A stretch of DNA of 46,431 bases from an uncultured Pelagibacteraceae bacterium (GTDB lineage Bacteria; Pseudomonadota; Alphaproteobacteria; Pelagibacterales; Pelagibacteraceae). A program made the translations under genes and the position numbers. Below are positions 8,886 through 16,937 of the stretch, piece after piece (position 1 is the stretch's first letter; each line of letters starts with the position of its first letter). The stretch spans positions 1-46,431 of the forward strand of contig CACFKO010000009.1 of the NCBI GenBank assembly GCA_902566925.1. Reading direction: 5' to 3'. Under the pieces are notes generated by a model. It saw only the letters and a list, made by a program, of their open reading frames with translations. It was not told the origin of the DNA and ran no database searches.

Positions 8886-9667
8886 AACAAAATTTATATA
8901 CTCTTATTAATAAATCCGATAATGGCATATCCCGTATCAGATTAAACGATCCTGATACTTACAATTCTATGTCTTTTAATATGCTCAATTCACTTATTGT
9001 TGCAATTAAAGATCTAGATAAAGATAAAAAAACAAGAGTAATAATTATAGAAGGATCAGGAAAAGGTTTTAGTGCAGGCCACAATTTAAAAGAGGTTCGT
9101 TCTTTAAAAGGAAAGCCTAATTATAAAAAACTATTTGATCAATGCTCCAAATTAATGATGCTTATTATAAATAGCAATAAACCTGTTATTGCTAAAGTTC
9201 ATGGAGCTGCTTTTGCAGCCGGATGCCAATTAGTTGCAACATGTGATTTAGCCTTAAGCACAAATGATGCAAAGTTTTGTACACCTGGAGTAAATATAGG
9301 GCTTTTCTGCAGCACACCTATGGTTGCTTTAAGTAGAAATGTCAGTAGAAAAAAAGCAATGAAGATGCTTATAACTGGTGATCCAATCAGCGCTCAGTTT
9401 GCAAAAGAGATTGGTCTTATCAATGACCATTTTGATAGTTCTAAATTAGATGAAGAAGTTTTGAAATTAGCTGATACTATTATTTCGAAATCTACTAAAG
9501 TTGTTAAAATAGGCAAGAAAGCTTTTTACAAACAATTAGCAATGCCAATTGATAAAGCTTACAAATATACAAGTAGGGTTATGAGCGAAAACATGATGTC
9601 TTTGGATGCCAAAGAGGGTATTTCTGCTTTTTTAGAAAAGCGAAGCCCAAAATGGAAAGACAAATGA
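8882..9667 (+). CDS. ECHDC3-like crotonase-superfamily protein lacking both catalytic glutamates
   Basis: 261 residues, crotonase fold. SAGHNLKEVR (64-73) and HGAAFAAGCQLVATCD (107-122) form the oxyanion and CoA region. The positions of the two hydratase glutamates hold Gln116 and Gly136, 20 residues apart exactly as in rat enoyl-CoA hydratase (Glu144/Glu164). The TPGVNIGLFCSTP segment and the FYKQL and EGISAFLEKR tail match the ECHDC3 branch, whose function is not established. Hydration of enoyl-CoA is therefore unlikely. It is embedded between mtnA and a CoA-binding gene with 4-nt or larger overlaps, which suggests a role tied to that operon. Confidence 0.85.
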   Translation: MKQNLYTLINKSDNGISRIRLNDPDTYNSMSFNMLNSLIVAIKDLDKDKKTRVIIIEGSGKGFSAGHNLKEVRSLKGKPNYKKLFDQCSKLMMLIINSNKPVIAKVHGAAFAAGCQLVATCDLALSTNDAKFCTPGVNIGLFCSTPMVALSRNVSRKKAMKMLITGDPISAQFAKEIGLINDHFDSSKLDEEVLKLADTIISKSTKVVKIGKKAFYKQLAMPIDKAYKYTSRVMSENMMSLDAKEGISAFLEKRSPKWKDK

Positions 9668-10137
9668 TAGAAGATAATTTGATCAAACAATCTCTTAAAT
9701 CTTCTAAAACAATAGCGATGATTGGAGCAAGTACGGTTAAAGAAGGGGAGGTTGTGGCCAAAACAAGATTAAAACCTTCAATTATTGTAATGAAATATCT
9801 TTTAGAATTTGGTTACAAAGTAATACCAGTGAATCCTTTTTCTAAAGGAAAAAAAGTACACGGAGAAACTATAGTTGAAAGATTAGAAGATATCTCTATC
9901 CCAGTAGATATAGTAAATGTTTTTCGTCCGTCCAAAGAAACACCTGAAATAGCCAAACAAGCAGTTAAGATTAAAGCCAAAGTACTTTGGTTACAATTTG
10001 GTATTCAGAATACAGAAGCACAGGAAATTTCAAACTCGGCAGGAATAAAATGTATTATGAATAAATGTATTAAACAAGAATACCAAAGATTATTTTTAAA
10101 ATCTAAACCAGTCTTTCCAGTTCTTTTACCTGACTAA
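9652..10137 (+). CDS. CoA-binding domain protein (YccU type)
   Basis: 161 residues from the ATG at 9652. An equally good start is the ATG at 9664, which makes the ATGA overlap typical of this genome and gives 157 residues. It is a Rossmann-like single domain: AMIGAST followed by a variable loop, YKVIPVNPF, VDIVNVFRPS and VLWLQFGI, ending with a conserved Met-Asn-Lys-Cys stretch. This is the CoA_binding_2 family, related to the CoA-binding domain of succinyl-CoA synthetase. Its molecular role is unknown; members are often found with acyl-CoA genes. It is the last gene of the mtnP-mtnA unit and ends 6 nt from a convergent gene. Confidence 0.85.
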   Translation: MERQMIEDNLIKQSLKSSKTIAMIGASTVKEGEVVAKTRLKPSIIVMKYLLEFGYKVIPVNPFSKGKKVHGETIVERLEDISIPVDIVNVFRPSKETPEIAKQAVKIKAKVLWLQFGIQNTEAQEISNSAGIKCIMNKCIKQEYQRLFLKSKPVFPVLLPD

Positions 10138-10143
10138 TTTAAA

Positions 10144-12177
10144 TTATCTTAAAGAGGCGGCTATATTTCCACCATCAACAGTAAGAACTGCACCGGTAGT
10201 TTTTTTTGAAACAGCTAAATGAAAAAACGCTTTAGCAACATCTTCTGCTTTCACTTCGTTTGATAATAAATTTCCTTTCATATAGGTATCTGTGCTTACT
10301 GATCTGGCTTTCGCTCTGGTTTTAATCATTTTTTCAGTCATTAGACCACTTTTTATTCTGTCAGCATTCACACCATTTGATCTAATTCCAAAAGAGCCAT
10401 AATCTAAGGCATATTGTTTGCATAAACTTAGCAATGCAGATTTAGGTAATCCATAAGGTCCAAAGTTTTTTCCAGGATTTACAGATTGTTTTGAAATATT
10501 GAAAAGTAGGCAGCCATTAGTATTTTGTTTTTTCATTATTTTAATTGCTTCAGAAGCACAGTTTTGATGGGAGAAGAAATTAATTTCAAAGCTTTTTCTT
10601 AAAATTTCATCGTTTACATCACCAATTGCACCACCAGGAGCAGAGCCCGCATTTGAAACTAAAATATCAAAGCCTCCAAATTTTTCGCAGATTTTTTTAA
10701 AAGCTTTCTTAACACTTTTTTTATTTGTCACATCACAATGAATACAAAGATCTTTGATTTTAGACTGTACCTCTTTTAAACGTTTTAAATCATAATCAAG
10801 CAGAACCACTTCAGCCCCATAAGATTTAAACATTTTGTAAGTTTCAAAACCTATTGTTCCTGTGCCACCTGTAATAACAACAATATTTCCTTCTAGAAGT
10901 TTTTTCTTTTTTTTAATTTTTGCTTGTTCCAAAGACCAGTATTCTACATCGAAAAGATCTTTTTCTGGAATAAATTTGTATGTTGAAGTTTCTTCAACAG
11001 AGCTAATTACTTTAGCATTTGTCTCAGTTAAATCTCCTGCTATCCTTGCAGAATTTAAATCTTTGCCAACGCTAAACATACCAACGTTTTGTACCAGAAT
11101 AACTCTAGGCGAAGTATCCAACATCACTTTTTTCCCTTTAACTTTTTTGCAGTTCAACTTGAAATAGCTTATGTATTTTTTTCGATAATTATTAAAGGCT
11201 TTTTCCGCTGTCTTTTTAAATTCATCAACCGAAGAATTTTTTTTTGGAGTAATTATCAAAGGAAAAGGCTTAACCCTAATTACATGGTCTGGAGTTGCAG
11301 TACCTTTAGAAGAATACGATCTAACATTTTTTCCATTTATAAAATATTTTAAGTTTTTATTTAATCTATAATTAATAACAAATTTTTGATCTTTATTTTC
11401 TGACAAAAGTCCTCTTATTATTGGAGCAATTTCATCTGGGTTAAACTTTATATTTATTTTTTTAATTTGTTTAATTTTTTTACTTTTTAATTTTTTTACT
11501 GCTCTCTCAGCTTTCGATACGTACTTTATCATTAAATCATAAGCTTCTTTACAATCATTGGAAAAAGTAAAAATTCCATGATTCATTAATATCAAACAAT
11601 TTATATTTGGATTTTTTGAATAAACTTCATTTATTTTTTTTGCCAACATAAAACCTGGCATTACATAAGGAACTATACTAGCTTTTTTTCCAAATATTTT
11701 TTTACAAAAATTTAATCCTCCAGGTCTATTTGTTATATTCATCACCGCATCAGCATGTGTATGATCTACATATTTAAAAGGTAAAAATGCATGCAAAAAT
11801 GTTTCAACCGAAGGATTGGGTGACTTAATATCAATTAAATTTCTTTTTTGATAAGCAACCATGTCTTCATCAGATAGATATTTTTTCTTTTTTAGATTTA
11901 ATAATGGTTCTAATTTAACAGCTGGGAGTCCAGGAGGTTCTATCTCTGCCATATCCCATCCACTTCCCTTCACACACAGAACATTATATTTTTTGCCGTC
12001 TATATCTTTTATTGTAGTTTTTACGGAAGTATTTCCCCCTCCATGTAAAACTAATTCTTTATTTCTTCCTAGAAGGCGAGTTGTATAAACTCTAAGTGCC
12101 AAATCCCTTGAAAAACCAAGTTTTTTGTACTTTTTTATATAATTTTTTGCATTTTTTTTTGACCAGTTATTTTTCAA
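10144..12177 (-). CDS. Bifunctional class II aldolase / short-chain dehydrogenase
   Basis: 677 residues, two domains. N-terminal class II (fuculose/rhamnulose-1-phosphate type) aldolase: phosphate loop GGGNTS (46-51), Glu125, metal ligands His139 and His141 in HTHAD, and His200 in MNHG. C-terminal SDR: TGGTGTIG (436-443), NAG (509-511), Ser562, Tyr575 and Lys579. Such fusions are usually annotated rhamnulose-1-phosphate aldolase/lactaldehyde dehydrogenase (RhaD-like). No rhamnose kinase or isomerase is nearby. It sits convergent to mtnP-mtnA and divergent from the SpeD-SpeE fusion, so methylthioribulose-1-phosphate is a candidate substrate (inference). Both active sites look intact. Confidence 0.9.
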   Translation of the reverse strand: MKNNWSKKNAKNYIKKYKKLGFSRDLALRVYTTRLLGRNKELVLHGGGNTSVKTTIKDIDGKKYNVLCVKGSGWDMAEIEPPGLPAVKLEPLLNLKKKKYLSDEDMVAYQKRNLIDIKSPNPSVETFLHAFLPFKYVDHTHADAVMNITNRPGGLNFCKKIFGKKASIVPYVMPGFMLAKKINEVYSKNPNINCLILMNHGIFTFSNDCKEAYDLMIKYVSKAERAVKKLKSKKIKQIKKINIKFNPDEIAPIIRGLLSENKDQKFVINYRLNKNLKYFINGKNVRSYSSKGTATPDHVIRVKPFPLIITPKKNSSVDEFKKTAEKAFNNYRKKYISYFKLNCKKVKGKKVMLDTSPRVILVQNVGMFSVGKDLNSARIAGDLTETNAKVISSVEETSTYKFIPEKDLFDVEYWSLEQAKIKKKKKLLEGNIVVITGGTGTIGFETYKMFKSYGAEVVLLDYDLKRLKEVQSKIKDLCIHCDVTNKKSVKKAFKKICEKFGGFDILVSNAGSAPGGAIGDVNDEILRKSFEINFFSHQNCASEAIKIMKKQNTNGCLLFNISKQSVNPGKNFGPYGLPKSALLSLCKQYALDYGSFGIRSNGVNADRIKSGLMTEKMIKTRAKARSVSTDTYMKGNLLSNEVKAEDVAKAFFHLAVSKKTTGAVLTVDGGNIAASLR

Positions 12178-12214
12178 AATAAATCTCCAATCTTTATTAA
12201 CAAGTAATTTTTAG

Positions 12215-12242
12215 TTGTAAAAAATAAAATAACAAGTATAAA
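12215..12242 (+). promoter_or_regulatory. Candidate promoter for the speD-speE fusion
   Basis: TTGTAA (12215-12220), 16 nt, TATAAA (12237-12242), within the 108-nt divergent gap. The rest of the gap is A-rich, with no riboswitch-like pairing that I could find. Confidence 0.45.
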
Positions 12243-12272
12243 AAAATATAAGAAAAAAAACGAGTCGTTAAA

Positions 12273-12277
12273 AGAGG
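12273..12277 (+). promoter_or_regulatory. Shine-Dalgarno site of speD-speE
   Basis: AGAGG, 8 nt before the ATG at 12286. Strong sites are uncommon in this window, so this supports the chosen start. Confidence 0.6.
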
Positions 12278-12285
12278 TTTGATAT

Positions 12286-13326
12286 ATGAAAAAAGTTGGA
12301 GAACACGTAACGATAGATTTTTTGGGTGTAAAAAGGGAGTATACTCCCGATTTTTACAGCAAAGTTATATATAAAATCGCAAAAAAAGCTAAGATTGAAG
12401 TACTAAATATCTCAGAAAAAGTTTTTAAACCACAAGGTTATACTTGCCTTGCTCTTCTGGCAGAAAGCCATATGAGCTTTCATACTTTTCCAGAAAAAGG
12501 CATAATTAGTTTCGATTTCTTTACTTGTGGAAAAATTTCGCCAACAGCAGCATTAGATGTTTTAAAAGAGGAAATTAAACACGACAGAGCTGTTGTTAGA
12601 AGTTTTGATAGAAGTAACAAGGGTGTATATGAAGATTTATATAGCACACCTGGACATAAAAAATATTATGTTGTCAGCGATGTACTAGAAAATTTTGTAT
12701 CAAAGGTCGGTCAACATGTTGAGGTTTTAAAATTAGAAGAATTTGGTAATGCTTTATTTCTAGATAGCGAACTACAAGTAGCTGAAAAAGATGAGAGAAA
12801 ATACAGCGGCCAATTTGTTAATTCAGCCCTTAGCTTGTCCAAAGAAAACTCTAGTGCTGCAATAATTGGTGGCGGAGATGGTGGTGTAGCAAGAGAACTT
12901 TCATCAAAAGGATTTGACTTAATAGATTGGTATGAGCTGGACCCTGAGGTAGTAAAAGTTTGTCAAAAACATCTTACAAAAGTTTGTGGAGATGTAAAAG
13001 CAAACAATAAAGTAAAAACTTATTGGGGAGATGCCTTTGAGAGTATTAAAAAAGTTAAAGATTCCAAATACGATAAAATTTTTGTTGATCTTAATGACGA
13101 TCAATTTTGTATAGATCTAGCAGCAAAAAATATGAAAGGCTTAAAAAGAATTCTTAAACCCGGCGGAGTTATTACAGCTCAAGTTGGTTGTCTGTCAAAA
13201 AAACCTAAGCAAATAAAAAATTGGATGGAGCTACTTAGAAATAACTTTGGAAATGCTGAATTAACAGAAGTATTTATTCCTAGTTTTGATTGCAGATGGA
13301 ATTTTGCTTCATCATCTCACAAATAA
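12286..13326 (+). CDS. speD: S-adenosylmethionine decarboxylase fused to aminopropyltransferase (SpeD-SpeE)
   Basis: 346 residues. Residues 1-125 are a bacterial class 1b AdoMet decarboxylase. Self-cleavage is expected between Glu60 and Ser61, with Ser61 becoming the pyruvoyl group, His66 in the processing role and Cys81 as proton donor; the spacing matches Thermotoga Ser63/His68/Cys83. Residues 130-346 are a spermidine-synthase-like methyltransferase fold: GGGDGG (195-200), ELDPE (217-221), Asp268 and Asp271. Two usual SpeE motifs differ: YHE reads YSG (173-175) and DSxDP reads DLNDD (268-272). It should make decarboxylated AdoMet, transfer aminopropyl to an amine and release MTA. The acceptor is uncertain. 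Confidence 0.88.
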   Translation: MKKVGEHVTIDFLGVKREYTPDFYSKVIYKIAKKAKIEVLNISEKVFKPQGYTCLALLAESHMSFHTFPEKGIISFDFFTCGKISPTAALDVLKEEIKHDRAVVRSFDRSNKGVYEDLYSTPGHKKYYVVSDVLENFVSKVGQHVEVLKLEEFGNALFLDSELQVAEKDERKYSGQFVNSALSLSKENSSAAIIGGGDGGVARELSSKGFDLIDWYELDPEVVKVCQKHLTKVCGDVKANNKVKTYWGDAFESIKKVKDSKYDKIFVDLNDDQFCIDLAAKNMKGLKRILKPGGVITAQVGCLSKKPKQIKNWMELLRNNFGNAELTEVFIPSFDCRWNFASSSHK

Positions 13327-13383
13327 AAACTTTTAATTAAATTTTTTTTAATTCATACTTTTATCAGATAAATAAAAGAAAAA
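13327..13383. terminator. AT-rich convergent gap with two weak inverted repeats
   Basis: Two perfect 7-bp inverted repeats: AATTAAA/TTTAATT at 13335-13353 around a T-rich loop, and CTTTTAT/ATAAAAG at 13358-13378. They lie between the convergent speD-speE and DUF6165 genes and could act as a bidirectional terminator. Stems are pure or nearly pure A/T and no clean U-tract follows, so this is a weak call. Confidence 0.3.
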
Positions 13384-13773
13384 TTAATATTTCGTATATT
13401 GTTTTACTTCTCTTATATTTGAACCGGACAATTGATTTATCTTTGATTTTATTTTAGCTCTCTCGTCATTGTACTTGTAAACATTTCTGGCAAGTTCTAT
13501 AAAATCTTCATCAAATTTTTTATTTTTTTCTGCTAGTCTTTTTCCATCTTCAATTTCCCAAAGTTTCAGATTTAATGATTTTAGTTCACCCCAAAGATTT
13601 TGAATTTCACTATTTATTTTAACATTCTTTTTTATCGATTCCTTTAAAGACAAATATTCTTTATTAATTGATTCTAAACTATCTTTGTCTGAAATTTTTT
13701 CTCTTTTAATTTCTAATATTGTTATTTTATCAATCAATTCACCAACAGAAACCTCTATATAAATTTTATTCAT
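13384..13773 (-). CDS. DUF6165 family protein
   Basis: 129 residues, mostly helical and highly charged. The N-terminal VSVGELIDKITILEIKREKI and central LWEIEDGKR are the recognisable DUF6165 signature. I know no established function; the heptad-like spacing suggests a coiled coil. It is divergent from a GT9 glycosyltransferase across 64 nt. The family often accompanies sugar-transfer genes, so a role in envelope glycan synthesis is possible but unproven. Confidence 0.7.
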   Translation of the reverse strand: MNKIYIEVSVGELIDKITILEIKREKISDKDSLESINKEYLSLKESIKKNVKINSEIQNLWGELKSLNLKLWEIEDGKRLAEKNKKFDEDFIELARNVYKYNDERAKIKSKINQLSGSNIREVKQYTKY

Positions 13774-13801
13774 TTTTTAGCCACTTTAAGATAATAGACT
13801 T

Positions 13802-13807
13802 TATAAT
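13802..13807 (+). promoter_or_regulatory. Candidate -10 element for the GT9 gene
   Basis: Perfect TATAAT, 30 nt before the GT9 ATG, in the divergent gap. I see no convincing -35 at the right distance. Confidence 0.3.
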
Positions 13808-13837
13808 ATAAAAAATATATGCAGTTAAATTATATCA

Positions 13838-14773
13838 ATGTCAAATATATTGGTTATTAAACATGGTTCGCTTGGAGATATAATTCAGGCAAATGGGGCG
13901 TTAAAGGATATTAAGAAAAATTTCCCTGACCAAAAAGTATTATTATTAACTACTCCACCTTATGCAAATTTTATGTCTTCTTGTCCTTATATAGATGGAG
14001 TTCTTATAGATAAAAGGTTACCAAGATGGAATTTATTTTACCTTAGTAAACTAAAGAAAATGATTAATAGGTTCTCTTTTATAAAGGTTTTTGATTTACA
14101 AAATTCTTCAAGAACTAAATTTTATAGAAAACTATTTTTTAAAAAAGATATTTTTTGGTCAGATAGCAGCTCATTTATATCAAAGCAGCAAGCAGTAGAT
14201 GAAAAAAAACTTCCGGTCTTAGATAGAATGAAATTACAATTAACTAGATCTGGGATTTTGGAAACTCAATTTACTAAGTCCCCAGATATAAAATGGATGA
14301 TAAAAAATATTAAAAATATAGTAAATCAAAATTTCGAAGGGGAATATATTTTGCTTTTTCCTTTTTGTTCTCCAAAATTAAAGAAAAAGAAATGGCCATA
14401 CTATGAAGATTTAATTTCTCTTCTTAAAAGAGAATATGGTCCAAAATATAATATTGCTATTGCTCCTGGGCCTAAGGAAATTGATCAGGCAAAGGAATTT
14501 AAAGCACATATAATTTTAAACAAAAATCTTTCTCTAGACATTTCAGAACTAGTCAGTCTTATAAAAAATTCAAGTTATGTTATCTCTAATGATACAGGCC
14601 CAGCACACATTTGTGCACACTTAAATAAAAAAGGTTTAGTTTTATTTGGAAGCCACACAACTCCTGAAAAAGTAAATATAGAAACAGAAAATTTTAAATC
14701 TATTAAAGTTAAAAATTTAAAAAATCTTAATGTTTCAGACGTTTTTGAAAAAGTTAAGGAAAGTTTAAATTAA
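13838..14773 (+). CDS. Family 9 glycosyltransferase (heptosyltransferase-like)
   Basis: 311 residues, GT-B fold. N-terminal ILVIKHGSLGDIIQANGALKDI (4-25) is the GT9 acceptor loop. The C-terminal SNDTGPAHICAHL and GLVLFGSHTTPEK segments form the ADP-sugar pocket of ADP-heptose:LPS heptosyltransferases. It likely acts on lipid A-core at the inner face of the cytoplasmic membrane. Whether the sugar is heptose is unclear. It overlaps the convergent GT4 gene by 9 nt. Confidence 0.85.
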   Translation: MSNILVIKHGSLGDIIQANGALKDIKKNFPDQKVLLLTTPPYANFMSSCPYIDGVLIDKRLPRWNLFYLSKLKKMINRFSFIKVFDLQNSSRTKFYRKLFFKKDIFWSDSSSFISKQQAVDEKKLPVLDRMKLQLTRSGILETQFTKSPDIKWMIKNIKNIVNQNFEGEYILLFPFCSPKLKKKKWPYYEDLISLLKREYGPKYNIAIAPGPKEIDQAKEFKAHIILNKNLSLDISELVSLIKNSSYVISNDTGPAHICAHLNKKGLVLFGSHTTPEKVNIETENFKSIKVKNLKNLNVSDVFEKVKESLN

Positions 14774-15859
14774 ATTTAAATACTTTTTAATAACCTTGTC
14801 CCAGCTAAAATTTCCAGAAAATTTTAAAGCATTTAATCCATATTCTTTATATTTATCATTTTCAAAAAATTTTAGTATATTTTTATAAATTTCATTAATA
14901 TCTTCACCGTCGCACAACAAACCTGTTTTTTCATTTTGTATGGCATCTTCAGCTCCACCATGTTTTCCTCCAATCGAACCCACCCCATAACTAGCTGCTT
15001 CTACAAACGATATTCCAAAACCTTCTATAGATTTTTTATAGGATATTGATGGCATTAAAAATAGATTGGAATTTTTTATTAATGCATTTTTAAATTTTTG
15101 ATTTGCTTTATTAAAAAAAATAACTTCTTTTTCAATTTTTAATTCTTTTCTAAGTTTCAATAGATTATTTTTTTCGTCTCCATCACCAATACTAATATAT
15201 TTAATTTTTGGAAATTTTTCTTTTAAGTTCCTTATGCACATAAGTACATTTTGGTGATTCTTTCTTCTATCAAGTCTTGCAACTGTAATTATTTTTGGAA
15301 AAGAGTCCTTAAAAACCTCTTCTGCTTGAATTTGAAAACTCATTTCAACTTCTAGAGGGTTATCACAACCAGGGTGAATTACATGAATTTTGTTTTCTGG
15401 AATACCAATTTCAATTCCTAAATTTTTAGTAAAATTTGAATTTGCAATTACGTATTTTACTTTGATTATAGAATTTAAAACTCTCTTGTTTAATGTGGAA
15501 CCCAAGGAATGGTTAATTTCTTTCGAATGAATTAAACAAAATGTTGGTATATTTTTAATTAAATCTGAGTTAATTTTTTCTACACTTTTCCAATGATCAA
15601 AAAAAATTGATCTAATATTTTTGTTATTCCTTATGCATTCAGTAACACGATTTGCTTTTCTATATTTCCTTAATAATTTTATTCCACCAAATCTTTCTAC
15701 ATCTATCTTTAAAAGACTGTCGTATTTTTCGAAATTTTCTGACTTATCAGCAAAAACTTTAACTGGCCCATGGTTTATCAGGGCATTTGCTAATCCACCC
15801 ATTAGATTTTGCATACCTCCAACTTCAGGAGGAAAATTTCGAGTTGATATAACAAACAT
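14765..15859 (-). CDS. Family 4 (GT-B) glycosyltransferase
   Basis: 364 residues. N-terminal acceptor domain begins TRNFPPEVGGMQNLMGGLA. The C-terminal half has IITVARLDRRKNHQNVL, ISIGDGDEK and the family EX7E element in EGFGISFVEAASYGVGSIGG (start of the donor-phosphate site). This is typical of mannosyl- or glucosyl-transferases using nucleotide sugars. The start codon overlaps the stop of the thioredoxin-fold gene upstream (TAATG). With the GT9 gene opposite it forms a small envelope-glycan pair. Confidence 0.85.
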   Translation of the reverse strand: MFVISTRNFPPEVGGMQNLMGGLANALINHGPVKVFADKSENFEKYDSLLKIDVERFGGIKLLRKYRKANRVTECIRNNKNIRSIFFDHWKSVEKINSDLIKNIPTFCLIHSKEINHSLGSTLNKRVLNSIIKVKYVIANSNFTKNLGIEIGIPENKIHVIHPGCDNPLEVEMSFQIQAEEVFKDSFPKIITVARLDRRKNHQNVLMCIRNLKEKFPKIKYISIGDGDEKNNLLKLRKELKIEKEVIFFNKANQKFKNALIKNSNLFLMPSISYKKSIEGFGISFVEAASYGVGSIGGKHGGAEDAIQNEKTGLLCDGEDINEIYKNILKFFENDKYKEYGLNALKFSGNFSWDKVIKKYLNLI

Positions 15860-16413
15860 TAATTAATCCATTTGATATTACAGCCCATACTTGGAGTTTG
15901 ATTTTTTGGTCCTTTTCCAGTCTTAATAATAAGACGCATAGCTTTTAATAAATCGCTTTCAGAATTGCTCACAGGTTTTAAATCTTTTAATTCTCTAATT
16001 CTACCCCTGTACTGCAATTCAAGTTTATTATTATAACCAAAAAAATCTGGCGTACATACGGCACCATATTTTTTTGCTACTTCTTGAGTTTCATCGATTA
16101 AGTATGGGAATTTAAATTCATTTTCTTTGCTAAAAGAGACCATATTTTCAAATGAATCTTCAGGATAATTTTTGGTATCATTAGACATTATAGCTATAGA
16201 TTTTAAACCTTCTTTTTCCATAAGGTTACAATCATTTACAATATCCTTAATAACAGCCTTTACATAAGGGCAGTGATTACAAATAAACATAATTAGTAAT
16301 CCTTTTTTGCCAATATGTTCTTCAAGGTTATAAATTTTACCGTCAGTACCTTTAAGTTTAAAAGAATTAGCTTTTTCACCAAAGTTGCAGATAGGTGTTT
16401 TAGTCAAAACCAT
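15859..16413 (-). CDS. Thioredoxin-fold redox protein (AhpC/TSA-like)
   Basis: 184 residues, no signal peptide. A redox CxxC is present as Cys45-Asn-His-Cys48 in FICNHCPYVKAV, preceded by a FKLKGTDGKIYNL strand typical of the AhpC/TSA-thioredoxin superfamily. This CNHCPY subgroup is annotated as thioredoxin family protein and its partners are not known. The later VCTPDFFGYN carries a further cysteine before the cis-proline region. Cytoplasmic. Confidence 0.82.
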   Translation of the reverse strand: MVLTKTPICNFGEKANSFKLKGTDGKIYNLEEHIGKKGLLIMFICNHCPYVKAVIKDIVNDCNLMEKEGLKSIAIMSNDTKNYPEDSFENMVSFSKENEFKFPYLIDETQEVAKKYGAVCTPDFFGYNNKLELQYRGRIRELKDLKPVSNSESDLLKAMRLIIKTGKGPKNQTPSMGCNIKWIN

Positions 16414-16433
16414 AATGTATTATACATAAAATA

Positions 16434-16937
16434 ATGATTTATGACTTCGAAAAAAATGTTCCAGAAATTCATCCCGAAGCTTGGGTTGCATCCAGCTCAA
16501 CAATCATAGGTAAGGTGAAATTAGAAAAAGATTCTAGTATTTGGTTTAATGCAGTTTTAAGAGGGGATATTGAGCTAATCATAATTGGAGAGGGATCAAA
16601 TATACAAGACGGTAGTGTGCTTCATACCGACCCAGGTTATCCATTAACTGTTGGAAAAAGAGTTACCGTAGGACACATGGTGATGCTACATGGCTGCAAA
16701 ATTTCTGATGATACATTGATTGGTATAGGAAGCATTATATTAAACAATGCTAACATCGGAAAAAATTGTATTATTGGCGCAAATACTTTGATAACAGAAA
16801 ATAAAGTTATTCCCGACAATTCTCTAGTAGTGGGAAGTCCTGGAAGAGTTATTCGAAAAGTCACAAATGAAGAAATTAAAGCGGTATCAGAAAATGGAAA
16901 ACATTATGTAGATTTTTCCAAAAAATATAAAAAATAA
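16434..16937 (+). CDS. Gamma-carbonic anhydrase-like hexapeptide-repeat protein
   Basis: 167 residues of left-handed beta-helix repeats. Three histidines at the metal-binding positions are kept: His64 (VLHTD), His81 and His86 (VGHMVMLHGC). The family (YrdA/CaiE/PaaY-like) binds Zn or Fe at trimer interfaces; carbonic anhydrase activity is proven only for some members. It is divergent from the thioredoxin-fold gene across 20 nt and abuts the convergent FMN-oxidase gene with no gap. Confidence 0.88.
   Translation: MIYDFEKNVPEIHPEAWVASSSTIIGKVKLEKDSSIWFNAVLRGDIELIIIGEGSNIQDGSVLHTDPGYPLTVGKRVTVGHMVMLHGCKISDDTLIGIGSIILNNANIGKNCIIGANTLITENKVIPDNSLVVGSPGRVIRKVTNEEIKAVSENGKHYVDFSKKYKK

Noticed and set aside
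8882..9667. Reading the crotonase as DmdD (methylthioacryloyl-CoA hydratase) because of its methylthio neighbours
   Set aside because: Both glutamates required for hydration are replaced and the sequence follows the ECHDC3 pattern.
10862..11167. Plus-strand frames opposite the aldolase-dehydrogenase fusion
   Set aside because: Low-complexity translation, antisense to conserved domains.
12178..12285. SAM-responsive riboswitch before the speD-speE fusion
   Set aside because: The 108-nt gap is largely A-rich and I could not find the paired elements of a known SAM class.
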